Origin: Clostridiaceae bacterium
GTDB taxonomy: Bacteria; Bacillota; Clostridia; Saccharofermentanales; Saccharofermentanaceae
Assembly (NCBI GenBank): GCA_012729635.1
Contig: JAAYCT010000008.1
Coordinates: 62,001-126,000, forward strand
Length of the DNA: 64,000 bases
Direction of reading: 5' to 3'
Shown here: positions 9,497 through 18,531 of the stretch, piece after piece
Layout of the letters: each line of letters opens with the position of its first letter
Position numbering within the stretch: the stretch's first letter is position 1
Notes under the pieces: model-generated
The model's input: only the letters and a program-made list of their open reading frames with translations
What the model was told of the DNA's origin: nothing
The model's database searches: none
Position numbers and translations under genes: made by a program

Positions 9497-10141
9497 ATGG
9501 AACTCTCTAAACTGATCGATTCCGGTTACAAATCCACCAAAATAACCATGTCTTTTCTGAAGGCCAATACCGTTTCGCTCATCTATCCGATTCCGATTGT
9601 CGTTCTTTACATCGCAATCGCTTTTTTCTTCCATGTACAGCGTCCCGACACCGTGACTTCAAATTTCGTTTCGATTCGTCTCGAATCGATTCTCTGGTCG
9701 CTCGGACTATATCTGGTCGGAATGATTGTTTTGATCGTACTGCACGAGTTTCTGCACGCCCTGTTTTTCCTCAAGGGCTGCGAGAACGGCTGGAAAAGCA
9801 TCAAATTCGGCGTCAAGTACCTGACTCCGTATTGTCATTGCAAAGAGGCTACCACCGTTTCTATCGCACGTCAGAGCTGTTTGGCGCCATTGTGGGCGGT
9901 ATGCCTGCCGCTCGGCGTCGTCGCCGTCGCGACCGACCTCTATTTCCTGCATTTATTGACGGTCGTCATGATTTTCGGATCCGGAGCCGATCTTTGGGTC
10001 GTTTGGAAACTCCGGCCTTATAACGGGAAAACCTGTTACGCGCTCGATATGGAGGACGAGATCGGTATGACGGTCTTTGAGCCGACCCAAGAGACCGGGC
10101 ATGAAGTCTTAACCCCGGATACGAAGGAGACTGACGGATGA
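9497..10141 (+). CDS. DUF3267 putative zincin membrane peptidase
   Basis: 214 aa. Hydrophobic spans lie at about 26-46 and 68-90, and others follow at about 115-150. The second span holds HEFLH (His83, Glu84, His87), the HExxH zinc-binding motif of the DUF3267 group of predicted intramembrane or membrane-associated metallopeptidases. Two further Cys/His (YCHCKEA near 112-118) could sit near the metal. The substrate is unknown. ATG 9497 follows GAGG at 9487-9490. The 3' end overlaps the LCP gene by 4 nt (ATGA), which couples the two genes and hints at a role at the cell envelope. Confidence 0.75.
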   Translation: MELSKLIDSGYKSTKITMSFLKANTVSLIYPIPIVVLYIAIAFFFHVQRPDTVTSNFVSIRLESILWSLGLYLVGMIVLIVLHEFLHALFFLKGCENGWKSIKFGVKYLTPYCHCKEATTVSIARQSCLAPLWAVCLPLGVVAVATDLYFLHLLTVVMIFGSGADLWVVWKLRPYNGKTCYALDMEDEIGMTVFEPTQETGHEVLTPDTKETDG

Positions 10142-11328
10142 AAAAGCATTCCGATGCTCCCCGCCGGCCCGAAGAATCAAAACGTATTGCCCGGGAAGGA
10201 CCGTCACGGTTCGCGGAACCGCCGGAAGGTATCGCGCGGGTCGAAAATCGCTCCCATTCCAAAAATCGGACGAAACGTCACTCGGGCAAGAGATTCTTCT
10301 GGCTTCTCGTTCTGATTCCGCTTGCCCTGATCATTGCGGCGGGTGTGATTTATTTACAGTTCCGTGACCGATACAAGCGAAATGTATACGTGGAACAAAG
10401 CTATGTCGATTCGTGGGACCGGATTACCGATTCCGATTTTGAGCCGGAGACCGATCCCTCGGGCAATATCGTTACACCGGATCCGTCGGCCTCGCAGCCT
10501 CCGACGCCGACGGGTATTCCCCTGGAGCCGCCGAAACTCAGAGACGTTGATATTCGAAACGACCCGATCATCGAAAAGGAAAGAATCGATCCCGACATCG
10601 AAAATGTTCTCGTGATCGGGATCGACGGCAACGATATCGACAATGAAGGTCATCGTTCGGACACGATGCTGGTCGTCAGCATCAATACCAAGACCGAGCA
10701 GGTCAAGTTGGTTTCGATCATGCGGGATATCTGGACGTATTTTCCGAACCGGAATTCATGGAACAAGATTAACGCCTCTTATGCGTTCGGAGGGCCCGGC
10801 CAGACGGTGAATATCATCAACGAAAGCTTCGGGCTGGATATCCGGGAATATATGGTGATGGATTTTTCCGGTTTTAAGGAGATCATAGATATCCTCGGAG
10901 GCGTGACGGTCAAGATCAGCGATGATGAGGCTAAAAAAATCCCGGGGATCTCCGGTGCGGGGACCTATCAACTGACCGGAGAACAAGCGCTCGCATATTC
11001 ACGGATCCGGAAGATCGATTCGGATTTCGTCCGGGTACAAAGACAACGCAACGTTCTGCTGGCCTTGTTCTCGGGGATGCGCAAGCAGGACCCGATCACT
11101 CAATATCAACTGGCGATCGATTCTCTGGAGCACCTGCGTTCAAACATTCCCGGAGAAGATATCACCTCCCGTTTCCTCGAAATCGCGCTCAAAATCGACT
11201 CCTCGATGGATCAGATGACCATTCCCGGCACCGGCATGTATAAGGTGCACAGCGAGGGAACATGGTATATGTCCTTGAAATGGGAAGCTCAAAACGAGGT
11301 GCTTCATGATTTTTTATACGGCGAATGA
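10138..11328 (+). CDS. LytR-CpsA-Psr (LCP) family glycopolymer ligase
   Basis: LCP enzymes transfer undecaprenyl-linked glycopolymers (teichoic acids, capsule) onto peptidoglycan on the outer face of the membrane. 396 aa: a basic cytoplasmic tail (1-52), one membrane span (about 53-74), a linker with a Pro/Thr-rich stretch (about 105-130), then the LCP domain (about 155-310). Diagnostic pieces are VLVIGIDGN, GHRSDTMLVVSIN, VSIMRDIW, NKINASYAFGG, and YSRIRKIDSDFVRVQRQRNVL with the conserved Arg residues that bind the pyrophosphate. The start overlaps the DUF3267 stop by 4 nt. Given the large polysaccharide region a few kb away, this protein is a natural candidate to attach that polymer to the wall; this is inference. 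Confidence 0.9.
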   Translation: MKKHSDAPRRPEESKRIAREGPSRFAEPPEGIARVENRSHSKNRTKRHSGKRFFWLLVLIPLALIIAAGVIYLQFRDRYKRNVYVEQSYVDSWDRITDSDFEPETDPSGNIVTPDPSASQPPTPTGIPLEPPKLRDVDIRNDPIIEKERIDPDIENVLVIGIDGNDIDNEGHRSDTMLVVSINTKTEQVKLVSIMRDIWTYFPNRNSWNKINASYAFGGPGQTVNIINESFGLDIREYMVMDFSGFKEIIDILGGVTVKISDDEAKKIPGISGAGTYQLTGEQALAYSRIRKIDSDFVRVQRQRNVLLALFSGMRKQDPITQYQLAIDSLEHLRSNIPGEDITSRFLEIALKIDSSMDQMTIPGTGMYKVHSEGTWYMSLKWEAQNEVLHDFLYGE

Positions 11329-11394
11329 CCCCGGGACGTTTTGCTTTTCAAAATCGTGTATCCGGGACATTTTGTATTCGGAGGACATAGGCTG

Positions 11395-12855
11395 ATGGTG
11401 GATGTCGCGATCATCGGTGGAGGCGTGATCGGCGCCTCCGTTGCGTACGCATTGTGCCGTTACGATCTTTCCGTCATCTTGCTCGAAAAGGAGAATGATG
11501 TCGCTTTGGGGGCCACGAGAGCCAACAGCGGCATCGTTCACGCCGGATACGATCCGCCGCCCGGATCGCTGATGGCCCGACTCAATGTGGACGGCAATGC
11601 AAAAATGCCGGCGCTTTGCCGGGATCTCGATGTTCTTTTCGAGCCGTGCGGATCTCTTGTCGTCGCGTTCGGACCGAAGGAAGACGCGGTAATCCGGACC
11701 CTTTATGAGCGCGGCGTAAAAAACGGAGTCCCCGGTCTTTCGGTCGTCGACCGGCCCGGGGTGCTTTCGATGGAACCGAATCTTTCGCCGGAGGTGACCG
11801 GCGCGCTTTGGGCTCCGTCCGCCGGCATCGTCAATCCCTGGGATCTTTGTATCGCGATGTGTGAGGTCTTTATACGAAACGGCGGAGAGGTTCGCATTTC
11901 ATCCGAAGTCACGCAAACGGAATCGTCGGATGACGGCTGGATCCTCCACCTCCCGAACGGTCGGGTACGGGCTCGATATGTCGTCAATACCGCCGGTCTT
12001 TATTCCGACGAGGTACATGCGCAGGTGTCCCCTCCGGATTTTCGAATCCTTCCGGCACGCGGCCAATACTTCCTTCTGGACAAAAGGGAAGGAGAACGGG
12101 TACATCGCGTCCTGTTCAGTTGTCCTTCCGAGGATACCAAGGGCGTGCTGATTACGCGGACCGCACACGGTAACCTTATAGTCGGACCGACCAAAGAATC
12201 GGTTCCGGATAAGGAAGACACCGCCACAACGGCGGAAGGGCTCGCCGAAATTCGGAAAAAAGCCCTGCGAATGGTTGATTCGATCCGTTTTCGCGATAAC
12301 ATCGCCAATTTTTCCGGAATTCGTGCCAATACCGACCGGGACGATTTTATCATCCGGGCGGTACCCGGTGTGAATCACTACGTCGAGGCTGCGGGAATCA
12401 AGTCGCCCGGACTGGCGAGCGCACCCGCCATCGGGGAATACGTGGTTGATCGATTGAGAGAAATCGGTCTGTCCACCGTTCAAAAACAAAGCGTTACGGA
12501 TCATCCCGACGCGTTGACCCGTCGTGTCGTCCGGTTCAACCGGATGACGGATGAGCAGAGAGCCGCACTGGTTGTATCCGATCCGGCTTACGGGCGGGTC
12601 GTATGTCGTTGCGAAACCGTCACCGAAGGCGAGGTGCTCGACGCGATTCGATCTCCTCTGCCCGCCCGAACGCTGGATGCGATCAAGCGTCGGACCGCCG
12701 CCGGGCTCGGACGTTGTCAAGGCGGTTTTTGCGGACCGCGCATCGCGGCGCTGTTGGCCGAAGAGTTGCGCATCCCGCCGACCGAAATGATCAAGGATCG
12801 ACCCGGATCCTATATTTTCACAGGCCCGACCAAGGGAGGCCCCGATGAAATCTGA
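11395..12855 (+). CDS. FAD-dependent oxidoreductase with BFD-like [2Fe-2S] domain (GlpA-like)
   Basis: 486 aa. N-terminal Rossmann fold with AIIGGGVIG (about 5-13) for FAD, a DAO-type oxidoreductase body (about 1-380), and a C-terminal BFD-like domain holding four cysteines (Cys404, Cys406, Cys441, Cys446; pattern CxC...CxxxxC). This layout is that of anaerobic glycerol-3-phosphate dehydrogenase subunit A and related 2-hydroxyacid dehydrogenases. ATG 11395 follows GGAGG at 11380-11384; the upstream in-frame TTG at 11341 is unlikely. It overlaps the next gene by 11 nt. In many Clostridia such a gene sits with a GlpB-like oxidoreductase and DUF1667, exactly as here. No glycerol kinase or facilitator is present, so glycerol-3-phosphate is a guess. 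Confidence 0.8.
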   Translation: MVDVAIIGGGVIGASVAYALCRYDLSVILLEKENDVALGATRANSGIVHAGYDPPPGSLMARLNVDGNAKMPALCRDLDVLFEPCGSLVVAFGPKEDAVIRTLYERGVKNGVPGLSVVDRPGVLSMEPNLSPEVTGALWAPSAGIVNPWDLCIAMCEVFIRNGGEVRISSEVTQTESSDDGWILHLPNGRVRARYVVNTAGLYSDEVHAQVSPPDFRILPARGQYFLLDKREGERVHRVLFSCPSEDTKGVLITRTAHGNLIVGPTKESVPDKEDTATTAEGLAEIRKKALRMVDSIRFRDNIANFSGIRANTDRDDFIIRAVPGVNHYVEAAGIKSPGLASAPAIGEYVVDRLREIGLSTVQKQSVTDHPDALTRRVVRFNRMTDEQRAALVVSDPAYGRVVCRCETVTEGEVLDAIRSPLPARTLDAIKRRTAAGLGRCQGGFCGPRIAALLAEELRIPPTEMIKDRPGSYIFTGPTKGGPDEI

Positions 12856-14176
12856 CCTCGTCATTATCGGCGCGGGGCCGGCCGGTCTGGCCGCCGCCGC
12901 CCAAGCTTACAAAGAAGGTGTCCGCGATATCCTCCTCCTGGAGCGCGACAATGAGCCGGGCGGGATATTGAATCAATGCATTCACAACGGATTCGGGCTT
13001 CATATTTACAAGGAGGAACTGACGGGACCGGAATATGCGGAACGCGCCTTCAGAGAACTCGACGAAACCTCGGTTCGCTTCATGCCCGATACGATGGTCT
13101 TATCCGTAAGCCCCGATCGCCGGATTAGCGCGGTCAGCCGTACCGAAGGATTGATCCGGATCGAAGCGGGTTCGGTTATCCTGGCGATGGGCTGTCGGGA
13201 GCGCACGCGCGGCGCGATTTCGATTCCCGGCGACCGTCCATCCGGCATACTGACCGCGGGAGCCGCACAGCGCTATGTCAATATTGAGGGCTGTATGGTC
13301 GGTCGAAGGGTCGTTCTCCTGGGCTCCGGCGACATCGGTCTCATCATGGCCCGCAGAATGACCCTGGAAGGCGCCCGGGTGCTGGCCTGTGTCGAGTTGA
13401 TGCCTTTTTCGGGCGGATTGACGCGAAACATCGTTCAGTGCCTTCAGGACTACGACATCCCGCTTTTACTCTCCCACACGATTACCGGCATTCGCGGCCG
13501 CAAGCGTCTGGAGGCGGTTACGGTTTCAAAAGTCGATGAATCCCTGCGCCCGATTCCCGGAACGGAAACGGAGCTTGATTGCGACACGCTTCTTCTTTCG
13601 GTCGGACTCATACCCGAAAACGAACTTTCCCGCGGAGCCGGAGTGGAGCTCGATCCGAGAACCGGCGGCCCGACGGTCACCGATGACACACAAACCTCCG
13701 TCCCCGGAATCTTTGCCTGCGGGAATGTTCTTCACGTGCACGACCTCGTCGACAACGTGACTCTTGAGGCCCGAAAGGCCGGACGGGCAGCGGCGCGATT
13801 CCTCTTTTCCGCGACCCGTGAAGATATTGCGGAAACGAAGGACGTGCGATCGTCAAAGAAATCTCCGGACCCATCCGCGCGGCCGGTTCTTCGCCTGACT
13901 TCGGACGAAAACATCCTCTACACCGTTCCGCAGGCGTTTTCCTCCGAGCTTTCGGATCAAACCGTCGATATTTACTTTCGTGTAAAAAAAATACTCCGCG
14001 ACTGCGATATTCTTCTCGTCGATCCGGACGGGACGGTCCTGCGCCGGGTATACCGCGAATATATGACGCCCGGAGAGATGGAAAAGCTTACGCTTTCATC
14101 GTCGATGCTCACCGCACGGTCCGCACGGTCACTGACACTTACGATCCGTCCGGGAGAGGAGACCTCCCATGATTGA
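12845..14176 (+). CDS. FAD/NAD(P)-dependent oxidoreductase (GlpB-like partner)
   Basis: 443 aa of the pyridine nucleotide-disulfide oxidoreductase fold. FAD site VIIGAGPAGLAAAA (6-19), then NQCIHNGFG with a conserved Cys near 40, an NAD(P)-binding VLLGSGDIGLIMARR (about 156-170), and the FAD-binding C-terminal GIFACGNVLHVHDLVDNVT. A last part (about 345-443) is a small strand-rich extension. ATG 12845 has GGGAGG just upstream and overlaps the preceding gene by 11 nt and the next by 8 nt, so the three gene products are probably made together as one complex. It would pass electrons from the GlpA-like subunit to an acceptor. Confidence 0.8.
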   Translation: MKSDLVIIGAGPAGLAAAAQAYKEGVRDILLLERDNEPGGILNQCIHNGFGLHIYKEELTGPEYAERAFRELDETSVRFMPDTMVLSVSPDRRISAVSRTEGLIRIEAGSVILAMGCRERTRGAISIPGDRPSGILTAGAAQRYVNIEGCMVGRRVVLLGSGDIGLIMARRMTLEGARVLACVELMPFSGGLTRNIVQCLQDYDIPLLLSHTITGIRGRKRLEAVTVSKVDESLRPIPGTETELDCDTLLLSVGLIPENELSRGAGVELDPRTGGPTVTDDTQTSVPGIFACGNVLHVHDLVDNVTLEARKAGRAAARFLFSATREDIAETKDVRSSKKSPDPSARPVLRLTSDENILYTVPQAFSSELSDQTVDIYFRVKKILRDCDILLVDPDGTVLRRVYREYMTPGEMEKLTLSSSMLTARSARSLTLTIRPGEETSHD

Positions 14177-14663
14177 ATTAACCTGCATCCTCTGCCCGAA
14201 AGGCTGTCGTCTTCGCGTGGACGATAAGAGCGGCTACCGGGTGACCGGCAACACATGCCCGCGCGGCGCCGCATACGGACGCGAGGAGGCGCTTCATCCG
14301 ACACGCACGGTCACCTCGACCGTACGGATTCTTTTCGAAAAGAACTCCGAAACCGCGACCGCGAAGACGTGTGCATCCGAGGGATCCCGTCACGATTTGC
14401 TTGCGCCCCCGATGCCTCTGGTCTCGTATTTTTATCCGGACCGCCCGAAAATCGAAGCGCGCCTGCCGGTCAAAACAAGCGCGCCGATTGCGAAGGATAA
14501 GATTTTCGAGGTGATGGAGGCAATCAATCGGATAACGGTCCGGGGGCCGGTACAACTCGGAGATCTCATTCTTAGCGGGGTCGCCGGAACCGATGTCGAT
14601 ATTCTGGCAACCCGTACGATGAACGCTCCGGATCATTCGGCCCAGACCACGGCCTTAAAATAG
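14169..14663 (+). CDS. DUF1667 Cys-rich redox accessory protein
   Basis: 164 aa. The N-terminus carries Cys6, Cys9, Cys13 (CILCPKGC) and Cys30 (NTCPRG), a likely iron-sulfur or metal site, as in DUF1667 proteins encoded after GlpA/GlpB-like oxidoreductases. The body contains a TVRI strand, RLPVKTSAPIAK and the C-terminal LILSGVAGTDVDILATR. Family members as I know them run to about 120 aa; here an extra stretch of roughly 25 residues (about 58-82) sits between TVRI and PLVSYFYPDRP. The stop overlaps the 3' end of the convergent wzz gene by 31 bp. Likely third subunit or electron-transfer protein of the trio. Confidence 0.8.
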   Translation: MIELTCILCPKGCRLRVDDKSGYRVTGNTCPRGAAYGREEALHPTRTVTSTVRILFEKNSETATAKTCASEGSRHDLLAPPMPLVSYFYPDRPKIEARLPVKTSAPIAKDKIFEVMEAINRITVRGPVQLGDLILSGVAGTDVDILATRTMNAPDHSAQTTALK

Positions 14664-15874
14664 AGGATTCCGAGTGAAAGAACGATCCCGAGAAATCCCG
14701 AAATCAAAAGATTCCGGAGCACATTCGGACGGACCGGCTGATTATCGACGGTCGCGTCCGATACCGTTCGAATGATGGTCTGTCCCGGAACGCCCGAAAC
14801 GTAATCGCGAAGCTCCGAGCGTCTCTGTTGATATGCTTTTACCTGATCGGTTTTCATGGTGTAATCGGCCAACAATTCGTCATACGTGTCGCCGAATTCA
14901 TCGATGATTTCGGTCAGTTCTTCAATACGATCCCGAGAGCGCTCCCATTCTTCCTCGAGCACCGCTTTATCGGCAATTGCGGCAATCAGCCGCAGTTCCG
15001 AAGCGGTAAAATCGGCGATCAGCAGGGCTTCACGAATACTCTCTCCGGTTGTCTCGAAGCTGGGCCGTATGCCCCCGTGAGAGGAGCCGATATTCGTATT
15101 AATCGTATAGATAATCTGATCCCAGGATATACTTTCCGTGCTCTCCATAACGACACGAAGTCCCTCAAGAAAAGCGGTGCCCTTCAAAATATCAATCTCC
15201 GTCTGCTTGATTTGATTTTCCTGATTGATCACCGATATCTCCAACCGTTCCAATTCCGCCCGCATTTCGGGAATGTCCATTTCGTCGGTAAACGTCTCAA
15301 GTTGTGCCTTAAGATCCGAAGCCTCGACCATCGCGTTTTCGATAATATTCCGTGTCGAGTCGAGGGCTTCCTCCCATTCCGCCCTGTGCTCCTCGGCAAT
15401 GATCTCCCGGGAATATTCACAAACCGCCCGGGCGATGTTTTGGGCATCTTCGGGATCGGAGCGGGTCACCGTAATATCAATCAACGCGCTTCCCGGGACA
15501 TCGCGAAGCATGATCGCGGAGCGAAGGCTCGCCGGACTGTCGTTCAAACCGAGCTCGTCGTTGATTTTTTTGAGTAGTTCTTCGGAAAGCAGTCCGCTCA
15601 TATAATCCGCTTTTGTTTTTGTCGCAATCCAGTTGAACGGATCATCGATCGAGACATTTCTTCCCAACGCGGACGGCGTCGGTTTCTGGGGTGAAACGGA
15701 TATCGTCGCGGTCGCCCGGTACTCTTTCGGAAGTATAAACAGGCTCAATACTCCGCTTATGAGAAGTGCCGCGATCGTCAGCACGATGATCAGTATCCGA
15801 CCCTTCCAGAATATTTTCAGAAAATCCCGGATACCGAGTTCTCCCTCCCGTTTCGGTATTTCAGTACTGCTCAT
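14633..15874 (-). CDS. Wzz-type polysaccharide chain-length determinant
   Basis: Membrane protein that sets polymer length or forms the export co-polymerase in Wzy-dependent pathways. 413 aa: cytoplasmic start, first span at about 27-47 followed by LPKEYRATATISVSPQKP (the Wzz domain), a long helical, probably coiled-coil, extracytoplasmic part (about 150-350, rich in Glu/Lys/Leu), and a last span at about 388-408. There is no C-terminal kinase domain. It is the last gene of the rhamnose operon, 152 bp after rfbD. It is the second Wzz-like protein in the window besides CpsC at 52.5 kb, and is much longer in its coiled-coil part. Confidence 0.8.
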   Translation of the reverse strand: MSSTEIPKREGELGIRDFLKIFWKGRILIIVLTIAALLISGVLSLFILPKEYRATATISVSPQKPTPSALGRNVSIDDPFNWIATKTKADYMSGLLSEELLKKINDELGLNDSPASLRSAIMLRDVPGSALIDITVTRSDPEDAQNIARAVCEYSREIIAEEHRAEWEEALDSTRNIIENAMVEASDLKAQLETFTDEMDIPEMRAELERLEISVINQENQIKQTEIDILKGTAFLEGLRVVMESTESISWDQIIYTINTNIGSSHGGIRPSFETTGESIREALLIADFTASELRLIAAIADKAVLEEEWERSRDRIEELTEIIDEFGDTYDELLADYTMKTDQVKAYQQRRSELRDYVSGVPGQTIIRTVSDATVDNQPVRPNVLRNLLISGFLGIVLSLGILYFKAVVWAE

Positions 15875-15896
15875 ATTTACCTCCGATTATTGCTTG

Positions 15897-15939
15897 ATGC
15901 CTTCGGGAAGGCATTCCCATCGCTTCCCGTTTGATTATA
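15897..15939 (-). promoter_or_regulatory. Candidate -10 and leader hairpin of wzz
   Basis: On the minus strand a perfect TATAAT (15939-15934) is followed by a leader containing the inverted repeat ATGCCTT/AAGGCAT with a 4-nt loop (15914-15897), just before the GGAGG site of wzz. No good -35 is seen. It may allow wzz to be expressed apart from the rfb genes. Confidence 0.4.
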
Positions 15940-16026
15940 CTCAATTATCGCGACTAAAAAAATCAAACCCCTCGATCTTTTCGGGTCCGGAATCATCTTC
16001 GGATTTTTTCATAAATCCGCCGGCCG

Positions 16027-16935
16027 TCATCCGTCCGTCCGAAGCTCTTTGAGGTACCGCTCCAATGCGTCCTCCCAGTGCGGAAGAAGCGAAAAACCGT
16101 TCCCGGTCAAAGATTTCTTCGACAGCCGCGAATTCTTCGGCCTGCGTGCTTTTACCGGGTACTCGGCGCTGGAAATCGCTTTTACGACACACGCGAGCCC
16201 TGCCTTTTCCATAATCGCGCGCGCAAACCCGGCCCAGGAACACACCCCCTCGTTGGTTGCGTGATAGATTCCGTACCGATCGGAAAGTGCCATTTCACAA
16301 AGCAAAACGGAAAGATCTCTCGTATAGGTCGGAGAACCGAATTGGTCGCCGACGACGGATATTTCCGGCCGCTCATTTCCGAGACGGAGCATCGTTCGGA
16401 CGAAATTGGCGCCGTTTTTCCCGAAAACCCACGAAATCCGAACGATGAAGCTTCGGTCCAAAATCTTTAGCACCGCCTCTTCTCCCATTCTCTTCGTGCG
16501 CCCGTAAACATTTTGCGGGCCCGTCGGGTCGTCCGTCTCATAAAACGACTCCCCTTCTCCGGGAAAAACGTAATCCGTGCTGATATAGATCATCGACGCG
16601 TTGACCGCACGACAAGCCCGTGCGACATTCTCCGTCCCGGTGACATTAATGAGCGCACAAAGTTCCGGCTCATCTTCGGCCCGATCGACCGCCGTGTACG
16701 CAGCGCAGTGAATCACCGTCGTCGGAGCGCATTTTCCGATAAAAGAAATCGCGGCGTCGGCATCCGTAATATCGAATTCCGTAATATCCGCACCGATCCC
16801 GTCGATTCCGCGCTCACGAAGGGCCGAAAGGACATCGGAGCCGAGCTGGCCGGCCGCACCGGTTACCAGCACACGCGCCGGCATCTTTCGCTTCGGAGCA
16901 TCGACTCCCTTATCGCTTTCCGTACATTTTTTCAT
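16027..16935 (-). CDS. rfbD: dTDP-4-dehydrorhamnose reductase
   Basis: Last step of dTDP-L-rhamnose synthesis, reducing the 4-keto sugar. 302 aa extended SDR: TGAAGQLGSDV nucleotide-binding motif at about 25-35, VIHCAAYTAVDRAEDEPE, STDYVFPG, and the catalytic YGRTKRMGEE (Tyr-x3-Lys). The C-terminal half has the usual FGSPTYTRDL and YHATNEG. ATG 16935 lies inside the end of rfbB (26-bp overlap) and has AGGGAA upstream; a second Met (16884, MPARVLVTG) would give a more typical N-terminus, so the start is uncertain. Confidence 0.93.
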   Translation of the reverse strand: MKKCTESDKGVDAPKRKMPARVLVTGAAGQLGSDVLSALRERGIDGIGADITEFDITDADAAISFIGKCAPTTVIHCAAYTAVDRAEDEPELCALINVTGTENVARACRAVNASMIYISTDYVFPGEGESFYETDDPTGPQNVYGRTKRMGEEAVLKILDRSFIVRISWVFGKNGANFVRTMLRLGNERPEISVVGDQFGSPTYTRDLSVLLCEMALSDRYGIYHATNEGVCSWAGFARAIMEKAGLACVVKAISSAEYPVKARRPKNSRLSKKSLTGNGFSLLPHWEDALERYLKELRTDG

Positions 16936-17929
16936 AGTATTCCCTGTACTCTCCGTTGATGATCCGCTCCCACCAATTTCTGTTCTCCAGGTACCATTGT
17001 ATGGTCAGATCAATCCCCTGCTCAAACCTCGTCGTCGGCTCCCAGCCGAGGCTCTCGGATATTTTGGTCGGATCGATCGCATAGCGGCGGTCATGTCCCG
17101 GCCGGTCGGTCACAAACGTTATCAGGTCCGTACTCTTGCCGAGGCGTTCCACGATGGTGCGTACCACCTGAAGATTCGTACGTTCGTTGTGTCCGCCGAC
17201 ATTATAGACCTCTCCCGGAGATCCCGCGCGAAGAATGCGGTCAATCGCGCGGCAGTGATCGATTACATAGAGCCAGTCGCGGACATTTTCGCCGGTCCCG
17301 TACACGGGAAGCGGAATGTCGCGAAGGGCGTTGGTAATCATCAGCGGAATCAGCTTTTCGGGAAAGTGGTACGGCCCGTAATTGTTACTGCACCGGGAAA
17401 CGGTTACGGGCAGGCCGTAGGTTCGAAAATACGAAAGCGCGAGCAGGTCGGCGGCCGCTTTGGAGGCCGAATAGGGGCTGGAGGTGTGAAGCGGCGTTTG
17501 CTCGGTAAAAAACAGATCCGGCCGATCGAGCGGCAGGTCACCGTAAACCTCGTCGGTCGAAACCTGGTGAAACCGCTTCACCTTGAATTGAAGCGATGCG
17601 TCCATCAGGACGCCGGTTCCGATCACGTTGGTCTTCAGGAAGATGCCCGGGTTCTCGATGGATCGGTCCACATGGCTTTCCGCGGCAAAATGGACGACCG
17701 CATCGGGTTGCTCCTGTTCGAAAAGCGGGAACACACTTTCCCGGTCGGCGATATCCGCCCGTACAAATCGAAAATTCGGATGATCCGCAACCGGGGCAAG
17801 TGTTTCCATATTTCCGGCATAAGTCAGTTGATCCAGGCATACGATCCGGTCCTCCGGATGCTCCGAAAGCATATAATGAACAAAATTCCCGCCGATAAAT
17901 CCGGCACCGCCCGTAACGATGATTTTCAT
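16910..17929 (-). CDS. rfbB: dTDP-glucose 4,6-dehydratase
   Basis: Converts dTDP-glucose to dTDP-4-keto-6-deoxyglucose, the second step to dTDP-L-rhamnose. 339 aa extended SDR with VTGGAGFIGGNF at the start, AAESHVDRSI, the catalytic STDEVYGDL (Asp-Glu pair), SPYSASKAAAD (Tyr-x3-Lys) and SRCSNNYGPYHFPEKLIPL. All key residues are present. It overlaps rfbC by 4 nt (ATGA) and rfbD by 26 nt, so it is translated within the rfbA-rfbC-rfbB-rfbD chain. Confidence 0.96.
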   Translation of the reverse strand: MKIIVTGGAGFIGGNFVHYMLSEHPEDRIVCLDQLTYAGNMETLAPVADHPNFRFVRADIADRESVFPLFEQEQPDAVVHFAAESHVDRSIENPGIFLKTNVIGTGVLMDASLQFKVKRFHQVSTDEVYGDLPLDRPDLFFTEQTPLHTSSPYSASKAAADLLALSYFRTYGLPVTVSRCSNNYGPYHFPEKLIPLMITNALRDIPLPVYGTGENVRDWLYVIDHCRAIDRILRAGSPGEVYNVGGHNERTNLQVVRTIVERLGKSTDLITFVTDRPGHDRRYAIDPTKISESLGWEPTTRFEQGIDLTIQWYLENRNWWERIINGEYREYYEKMYGKR

Positions 17930-18507
17930 GTCGTCCTGTTCTCCTCTTTTGTCCCGGAATACACAAAACCAAAGTCGATATCCGCGACCCGTTTGCCCAA
18001 CGCATCCTTTTCATTGATGATCGGGTTCTTTTCACCCCATTGGATACCGATATCCGGATCGTTCCAGATCACGGTCGCCTCCGCGTCGCGACAATAGAAC
18101 CGGTCCGCTTTGTAGAGAAATTCGACGTCGTCGGTAAGCGTTACGAATCCGTGCAGAAAACCGCGCGGAATCATGAGCTGACGCTTATTCTCCGCGGAAA
18201 GTTCCGCCCCGACCCAGGAAAGATATGTCGGAGATCCTTTGCGCAGATCGACCGCGACATCAAAGACCGCACCCCGAACACAACGCACGAGCTTGGCCTG
18301 CGCCTGATCTCCTTTTTGAACGTGAAGTCCGCGCAAGGTTCCCTTCTTCGCGGAAAAGGAATGATTGTCCTGAACGAACCGGTAATATAGACCGTTACGC
18401 TCCATTTCCCGCTCGGACCACGATTCGGTGAACCATCCGCGCTCGTCTCCGAAAACGGCCGGTTCCAGTATAAATACATCGCACACTCGCGTCGGAATCA
18501 AATTCAT
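17926..18507 (-). CDS. rfbC: dTDP-4-dehydrorhamnose 3,5-epimerase
   Basis: Third step of dTDP-L-rhamnose synthesis. 193-aa cupin-like protein with the family marks FGDERGWFTESW, FVQDNHSFSAKKGTLRGLHVQKGDQAQ (catalytic His in RGLH), KLVRCVRGAVFDVAVDLRKGSPTY, IPRGFLHGFVTL and the C-terminal WNDPDIGIQW. It is slightly longer than the shortest family members, with a variable tail. Located 24 bp after rfbA and overlapping rfbB by 4 nt. Confidence 0.95.
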   Translation of the reverse strand: MNLIPTRVCDVFILEPAVFGDERGWFTESWSEREMERNGLYYRFVQDNHSFSAKKGTLRGLHVQKGDQAQAKLVRCVRGAVFDVAVDLRKGSPTYLSWVGAELSAENKRQLMIPRGFLHGFVTLTDDVEFLYKADRFYCRDAEATVIWNDPDIGIQWGEKNPIINEKDALGKRVADIDFGFVYSGTKEENRTT

Positions 18508-18531
18508 CGGTCAAAGTTCCTCCCGGTCATT

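Noticed and set aside
11899-12864. Open frame antisense to the GlpA-like gene
   Set aside because: Shadow of a gene with intact FAD and Fe-S motifs.
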